A stretch of 64,000 nucleotides of DNA from Phragmitibacter flavus (lineage in GTDB: Bacteria; Verrucomicrobiota; Verrucomicrobiia; Verrucomicrobiales; Verrucomicrobiaceae), in assembly GCF_005780165.1 (NCBI RefSeq), contig NZ_VAUV01000002.1, forward strand, positions 1 to 64,000, read 5' to 3'. Numbering within the stretch: the stretch's first letter is position 1; each line of letters starts with the position of its first letter. The position numbers were made by a program, and so were the translations under genes. The notes beneath the pieces are model-generated. The model did no database searches and had not been told where the DNA came from. It worked only from the letters and a program-made list of their open reading frames with translations. This document shows, one piece after another, positions 59,512 to 64,000 of the stretch.

Positions 59512-59702
59512 GAGAATGCGGGTGTTCAATTGCTTAGGCGGACAATGACGCAGGTGGCAAGCCAAGAGAAGCGAAATTTTCGCCATGAAATGCGCAATGC
59601 CGAAGAAAGTGGCGGGCGCGGGGTCTGGTGGGGGTAAAAACCTTGCTTGCGAAGTGCTGGTGATTTGACATTGGGCGGGGTCTCGACTTGTATCGGCTGA
59701 CC

Positions 59703-60341
59703 ATGCCAAAAACCACGCTTTCCACAGAAGAAGTCACCTCCATGTTGTTGCTGGTGTGCGACCGGGTGATCGCCGCCGAACCTGAACTTTCCGAAGCGGA
59801 TCGCAATTTGGGGGATGGAGATCACGGACTGGGCATGCAGCGTGGCATGACGGCAGCAAAGGAGAAATTGACGAGCGCACCTCAGGAGAGTGTGGACAAG
59901 GCTTTCTCAGCCGTGGGCATGGCAATGATGAGCAGCATGGGCGGGGCGAGCGGTGCCATTTTTGGGACTTTTTTCCGAAATGGCGGCAAGGCTTTGCAGG
60001 GTCGCGGTGAGTTGGACGCGCAGGGGTTGGCGTTGTTTTTGCAGGCGGGTGTCGATGGGGTGAAGTCGCGCGGTGGAGCAGCGGTGGGCGACAAAACGAC
60101 GGTGGATGCGATGGAACCGGCGGCAGTTGCGGCGGCGGAGCACTCGGGTGGTTCGCTGGCGGATGCGATTACAGCGGCAAGCAAAGGGGCCGAGGGTGGG
60201 AAAGAGGCGACCAAAGCCATGGTGGCGAAGTTTGGTCGTGCGAAGACTTTGGGTGAAGGGGCAATCGGGTTCCCTGACGCCGGCGCGATTTCGGTGACGG
60301 TGATCATCGACGCGATGCGTGATTTTGTGTTGGACTCGTAA
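59703..60341 (+). CDS. dhaL: DhaL-type dihydroxyacetone kinase ADP-binding subunit
   Basis: The 212-residue protein has the DhaL nucleotide/Mg motif LGDGDHGLGMQRG and the core MSSMGGASGAIFGTFFR, then DKTTVDAMEPA. DhaL transfers phosphate to dihydroxyacetone held by DhaK. No dhaK or phosphotransferase partner is in the window. It is convergent with the rfbD-like gene. Confidence 0.93.
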   Translation: MPKTTLSTEEVTSMLLLVCDRVIAAEPELSEADRNLGDGDHGLGMQRGMTAAKEKLTSAPQESVDKAFSAVGMAMMSSMGGASGAIFGTFFRNGGKALQGRGELDAQGLALFLQAGVDGVKSRGGAAVGDKTTVDAMEPAAVAAAEHSGGSLADAITAASKGAEGGKEATKAMVAKFGRAKTLGEGAIGFPDAGAISVTVIIDAMRDFVLDS

Positions 60342-60374
60342 ATTCGCGCGGGGAACAGCGATCAACAACCAATT

Positions 60375-60421
60375 GGCAGGTTGAACGTGGGCACCGACCT
60401 GCCGTGGGTTGTATCCCACGG
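60375..60421. other. Two adjacent hairpins between convergent genes
   Basis: GGCAGGT (60375-60381) pairs with ACCTGCC (60397-60403), and CCGTGGG (60402-60408) with CCCACGG (60415-60421). They lie between the convergent dhaL and rfbD-like genes. No T run follows, so I list them as hairpins rather than terminators. Confidence 0.35.
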
Positions 60422-60445
60422 ATACTGTCGGGCAAGGGATTACGG

Positions 60446-61378
60446 TTAGATCGCGACGATGCTGCTGACGGCGATGAAGAAGCGTGCGGAGCTTTGATAC
60501 TGCTTTTGCAGATAGTCTCTGAGGGCGTCCTGCCAGTTGCGCGGGACGATGGAAGAGAGTTTGGTGTATTTTGAGGTGTCGAAGGCGGTGAATTCGGGGC
60601 GTTCGGCTTTGAAGATGGGGAAGTCGGCGCGATACAGGGCGTCGACTTTGGTGGCCTTGAGGGGAAGGCCAAGTTCGGCGGCGATGTCGAGGGTGGCCTG
60701 ACCGTAGGCCTGCCAGTTGGTGCTGCCGGAGTTGCTGAGATGAAGCAGGCCGCAATAACGGTTGTCGCTGAGCATGGGTTCGATCCACGAGGCGAGGTCT
60801 TCGCTGTAGGTGGGGCAGGATACTTTGTCGGCGATGGCGGCGACGTGATCCTGGGCAAGGGCATTTTTGAGGATCATGTCCGGGAAGCTGGGGCGGTCGG
60901 GTCCGAACAGCCAGGAAACGCGGATGACAAGGAAATGGGGAGAGACTTTGAGGACGGCGGTTTCGCCGGCGAGTTTGGTTTTGCCGTAAACGCTGAGGGG
61001 ATTCGGAGGCTCGGTCTCGGTGAGCGCCAGGTTTTTCCTGCCGTCGAACACGTAGTCGGTGCTGATGTGGATCAGCCGTGCGCCTTTTTCCGCACAGATC
61101 TGGGCGAGGATTTTCGGGGTCTCCGCATTGCAGAGCCTGGCTTCTTCGGGTTGATCTTCGCATTGGTCGACGTTGGTAAGGCCGGCGGTGTAGATCAGGG
61201 TGTCGAACTCGAGCGGCGCGAGAGTGGGACGCAGGGTGTCGACCTTGGTGACATCGAGATCGGTCCTCCGCAGGGCGGTGACTTGATGATCTTGGCGGTA
61301 GTGCCTGGCGAGGGCGGCTCCCATGCGGCCGCCAGCGCCGACGATGAGAATGTTGTTCTTCCCGGATGATTCAGGCAT
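60446..61378 (-). CDS. rfbD: RmlD-like dTDP-4-dehydrorhamnose reductase/sugar-nucleotide reductase
   Basis: The 310-residue short-chain dehydrogenase has NILIVGAGGRMGAALARHY at the N-terminus, the STDYVFDGRK stretch, and the active-site Tyr in PLSVYGKTKLAGE, all RmlD-like. The substrate could be dTDP-4-dehydrorhamnose or another sugar nucleotide. The start at 61378 overlaps the end of the next gene by 8 bp, so the two are co-transcribed. Confidence 0.85.
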   Translation of the reverse strand: MPESSGKNNILIVGAGGRMGAALARHYRQDHQVTALRRTDLDVTKVDTLRPTLAPLEFDTLIYTAGLTNVDQCEDQPEEARLCNAETPKILAQICAEKGARLIHISTDYVFDGRKNLALTETEPPNPLSVYGKTKLAGETAVLKVSPHFLVIRVSWLFGPDRPSFPDMILKNALAQDHVAAIADKVSCPTYSEDLASWIEPMLSDNRYCGLLHLSNSGSTNWQAYGQATLDIAAELGLPLKATKVDALYRADFPIFKAERPEFTAFDTSKYTKLSSIVPRNWQDALRDYLQKQYQSSARFFIAVSSIVAI

Positions 61379-62258
61379 GTCGTCCTTTAAAGGTGAGTTC
61401 GGCGATTCCGCTTTTGTCGAGACCGCCCAGGCCGAGGGTAACCATTTTTTGATATTGGGCCTGTGTGGCCGCGTTGAGAGGGAGATTGAGTCCTTGTTCG
61501 AGGGCGACCTGGGCGGCGATGCCGCTGTCTTTGGCGGCGTGTTCGGCGCTGAACCAGCAGTCGTGGGAGCGGGTGGCCATGTCTTCGCCGTCGGTTTCGA
61601 GGACGCGGGAGTTGGCACCGGTCTGTGAGAAGACTTCGCGGATGAGGTCGAGATCGTGACCGAGCGCGGCGGCGAGTCCAAGGCCTTCGGCGAGGCCGGC
61701 GGTGTTGATGTTCATGACCATGTTGACGAGTGCCTTGACTTCAGCAGCACGACCCGCGCCACCAATGAAGCGACGGTTGATGCTGAGGTCTTCGATGATG
61801 GGCTGGACTTCGTTGTAGATGGCTTCGTCGCCAGCGAGCATGAGATAGAGTTTTCCTTCTCGTGCCTGGCTGATGCTGGAGGCCATGGAGGCTTCGAGGG
61901 AATGGGCACCGACCGCTTTGGCGGCGTCGTAAGTTTCGCGATGGGCTTGTGGACTGAGGGTGGCGCAGTTGATGAAAATTTTGCCGCCGGCATTGGTCAG
62001 CAGGCTGTCGCCGCTGGAGGCGAAAATGGCGCGCTGCGAGGCGTCGTTGGTGACAACGGTGAAGATGACATCGGCTCTGGCGGTGACGTCAGCAAGGGTG
62101 GTGGCGTGCTGGCAGCCGAGTTCGGTGGCGAGGGTGCTGGCCCCTTCGGTGTGGGTGTCGAACACGGCGCTGATGGTGTAGCCGCGGTCTTTGAGGCGGC
62201 GGGCCATGTTGGCTCCCATGCGGCCAACTCCGACAAATGCGATGGTTTTGCTGCTCAT
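61371..62258 (-). CDS. Beta-hydroxyacid dehydrogenase (tartronate semialdehyde reductase-like)
   Basis: The 295-residue enzyme has the NAD(P) fingerprint FVGVGRMGANMARRL, the substrate segment INCATLSPQAHRETYDA, and the catalytic Lys in RAAEVKALVNMVMNIN. It resembles 3-hydroxyisobutyrate dehydrogenase and tartronate semialdehyde reductase. The latter would use glyoxylate from purine breakdown, but the gene is far from that locus. Confidence 0.88.
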   Translation of the reverse strand: MSSKTIAFVGVGRMGANMARRLKDRGYTISAVFDTHTEGASTLATELGCQHATTLADVTARADVIFTVVTNDASQRAIFASSGDSLLTNAGGKIFINCATLSPQAHRETYDAAKAVGAHSLEASMASSISQAREGKLYLMLAGDEAIYNEVQPIIEDLSINRRFIGGAGRAAEVKALVNMVMNINTAGLAEGLGLAAALGHDLDLIREVFSQTGANSRVLETDGEDMATRSHDCWFSAEHAAKDSGIAAQVALEQGLNLPLNAATQAQYQKMVTLGLGGLDKSGIAELTFKGRHA

Positions 62259-62316
62259 GATATTAGGTGAGGAAGGTAGGAAGGGGGTGGTGCGATGGTT
62301 TGTCGGTTGAGTCGAG

Positions 62317-63129
62317 TTACTTGAACTCAGGGTAGAAAGGATTGTGGTTTTTCTCTTCTCCCACGGTGGTCAGCGGACCGTGTCCGGGGCAGAGGATGGT
62401 GTGGTCGGGCAGGGTGAAGATTTCGCTGCGGTTGGTGGCGAGGGCTTCGGTGAAGGAGATGGCACCGCCGCCCATGGAGCTGGCGAAGAGGGCATCGCCG
62501 ACGATGGCGACCGGATTGGCGAGGCCATGGATGACATAGGTGGTGGCACCGATGCTGTGGCCGGTGGTCTGGCGGGTTTCGATGCGCAATTTGCCGTGGG
62601 TGAAGGTCTGGCCGCAGTCGAAAAGCGTGGCGCCCTGCCAGGGTTCTTTGGCGCTGGCGAAGAGAGGCTCGTCGTTTTCGCGCAGGGTGGCGAGGTCGGC
62701 GATGTGATCGGGATGAGTATGGGTGAGGTAAACGGCTTTGAGGACGAGATCGCGGTCGGAGAGGAATTTGATCATTGGCTCAGCGGTGGCACCGGAGTCG
62801 AAGGCGACGGCTTCGCGGGTGCTGCTGTCCCAAACGATGTAGGCATTGACGGTCATGTCGTCAAAAGGGGTGTTGAACTGGGCGAGGCCGGGAAGTTCGA
62901 CGGGGCGCGGGTGCCAGTTCTGGTGTGCCATGGCAAGCAGGGAGGGCGCATGGAGATGGAGGACCGGGCTGACGAGCCTGATGACGGTTTCGTTGATCTC
63001 GCCATCCTTGGTGGCGAGCAGCTGCGGGAGGGCGACGTCGGCTTGCTGGGCGAGGGCTTCGTTGCTGAGACCAAGGCCGCGCTGGGCCTTGTTGATGATG
63101 TCGTTAAAAAGGTCTTCGAGCGGAAGCAT
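62317..63129 (-). CDS. Metallo-beta-lactamase fold hydrolase with N-terminal helical domain
   Basis: The 270-residue protein has a metallo-hydrolase domain at about 75-255: THTHPDH, GHSIGATTYVI, VGDALF and LCPGHGP, all metal ligand motifs, as in glyoxalase II and persulfide dioxygenases. The first 65 residues form a helical stretch (LFNDIINKAQRGLGLSNEALAQQADV, here in two helices) that resembles an XRE-type helix-turn-helix. That fusion is unusual. Substrate unknown. The start at 63129 is chosen. Confidence 0.82.
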   Translation of the reverse strand: MLPLEDLFNDIINKAQRGLGLSNEALAQQADVALPQLLATKDGEINETVIRLVSPVLHLHAPSLLAMAHQNWHPRPVELPGLAQFNTPFDDMTVNAYIVWDSSTREAVAFDSGATAEPMIKFLSDRDLVLKAVYLTHTHPDHIADLATLRENDEPLFASAKEPWQGATLFDCGQTFTHGKLRIETRQTTGHSIGATTYVIHGLANPVAIVGDALFASSMGGGAISFTEALATNRSEIFTLPDHTILCPGHGPLTTVGEEKNHNPFYPEFK

Positions 63130-63247
63130 GTATGGTGGGGAGAAATAAATGAATGAGTGGGGGAACTGATGAAACTGAAGAGTGTGACGGGGACGAATCT
63201 CCGCCACACTCATGAGTGGATCGGGGCCGGGTGGCACCGCGACCGGT

Positions 63248-63880
63248 CTACTCGACGATGCTCACCTTGGTGATGGTGATGGCTTCCGCAGGCACGTCGC
63301 TGTGAGGGCCCTTGGAGGTGGTCGGAGAGGCAACGATGGCGTCGGTCACTTCGATGCCTTTGGTCACTTTGCCGAAGACCGCGTAGCCCCAGCCGTCAAA
63401 GCTTGGGAAGTCGAGGCTGGCGTTGTCCTTCACGTTGATGAAGAACTGGGTGGTGGCGCTGTGGGGATCGTTGGTGCGGGCCATGGCGATGGTGCCTTTG
63501 GCGTTTTTCAGGCCGTTTTTGGACTCGCACTGAATCGGCTTGTCAGTCGGCTTCTGCTGCATGTCGGGGGTGAACCCGCCGCCTTGAATCATGAATCCTG
63601 GGATGACACGATGGAAGATGGTGCCGTTGTAGTGGCCTTTGTTGACGTAGTTGACGAAATTCTGCACGCTGAGCGGGGCTTTTTCCGCGTCGAGCTCGAG
63701 TTCGAGATTTCCTTTGGATGTTTCGATGATGGCTTTCACAATTCCTTTAACGGGTTGGGTGGTTGTATCGGTTTTTGGTTCTTCCGGTTTGGTTTCCGGC
63801 GTGGGTTCCTGAGCCATGACAGCGCAGGTCATGCTCATGAAGATGGCTGCCAGAGGTGTGAGGAGCGTTTTCTTGGTCAT
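63248..63880 (-). CDS. Exported cyclophilin-type peptidyl-prolyl isomerase
   Basis: The 210-residue protein has a signal peptide (KTLLTPLAAIFMSMTCAVMA) and, from about 45, a cyclophilin domain: TIFHRVIPGFMIQGG, GTIAMARTNDPHSATTQFFI and FGKVTKGIEVTDAI. It speeds cis-trans proline isomerisation of exported proteins. The ATG at 63880 is preferred to an upstream in-frame start. Confidence 0.92.
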   Translation of the reverse strand: MTKKTLLTPLAAIFMSMTCAVMAQEPTPETKPEEPKTDTTTQPVKGIVKAIIETSKGNLELELDAEKAPLSVQNFVNYVNKGHYNGTIFHRVIPGFMIQGGGFTPDMQQKPTDKPIQCESKNGLKNAKGTIAMARTNDPHSATTQFFINVKDNASLDFPSFDGWGYAVFGKVTKGIEVTDAIVASPTTSKGPHSDVPAEAITITKVSIVE

Positions 63881-64000
63881 GGAAGAGATTGCAGCACGGA
63901 GTAGGAAGCGACGCAAAGGGAAAAAGACAATGAAACAAAAAACTGTCAGGGGGGTAGGTTGATGGAGATGAAGTGTTTTGATGCAATAAGGTCGGGATTT

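Overview
The window looks like a chromosomal piece of a high-GC member of the Verrucomicrobiota. Four proteins end in a PEP-CTERM tail (VPEP followed by a hydrophobic stretch and Arg/Lys), one of them a 1,929-residue autotransporter-type beta-strand repeat protein. There are H-X9-DG-like pseudopilins, a DksA-like protein with a long Lys/Ala/Pro-rich N-terminal arm, and a VWA-ExbB-ExbD module. This assignment is an inference from gene content; no rRNA is present.

Region by region. 1-127 is the 3' end of a group II intron (domains V and VI). 264-6199 holds recD2, two PEP-CTERM proteins, a TerC-type membrane protein and a small heat-shock protein. 6374-26220 is a near-complete purine degradation locus, almost all on the minus strand: fused Fe-S/molybdenum xanthine dehydrogenase, NCS2 purine permease, 8-oxoguanine deaminase, separate FAD subunit, XdhC, uricase, hydroxyisourate hydrolase, OHCU decarboxylase, allantoinase (PuuE type), allantoicase, plus molybdenum-cofactor genes moaA and mocA. 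Embedded in it are genes of uncertain role: a CxCC-type COG0523 GTPase, a DUF6986 aldolase-like protein, an LrgA/LrgB membrane pair and a double-ABM membrane protein. A LysR regulator sits upstream. No classical ureidoglycolate lyase is visible.

27407-40060 contains a response regulator without phosphorylation residues and then a set of genes that together look like a zinc-limitation regulon. These are bL31 type B, a COG0523 GTPase, an FAD oxidoreductase, an unknown protein and a FeoB-like transporter in one tight operon; a pseudopilin plus a choice-of-anchor-M-like surface protein; a Tsx-like porin divergent from a zinc-less MsrB; a cysteine-poor DksA homologue with zinc-free bL33 and bS18; and FolE2. 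Three of these transcription units share a 13-bp dyad GCAA-N5-(T/A)TGC in their upstream regions (five sites). I regard this as the most interesting candidate system in the window.

40162-46284 has tRNA-Arg(ACG), a small membrane protein and the giant autotransporter-like protein. 46399-52634 is a type II secretion/type IV pilus-like operon (GspE, GspF and four pseudopilins). It converges on 52650-59511, a VWA/ExbD/ExbD/ExbB/TPR cluster. 59703-63880 holds DhaL, an RmlD-like reductase, a beta-hydroxyacid dehydrogenase, a metallo-beta-lactamase with an extra N-terminal domain, and a secreted cyclophilin.

Intergenic DNA is unusually repeat-rich. At least nine short tandem arrays have a 7-bp period, each with its own sequence, and nearly all lie at start or stop codons. 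A family of CCGACG-N3-CGTCGG palindromes is scattered through the purine locus. A perfect 32-bp inverted repeat ends 4 bp from the xdhC stop codon.
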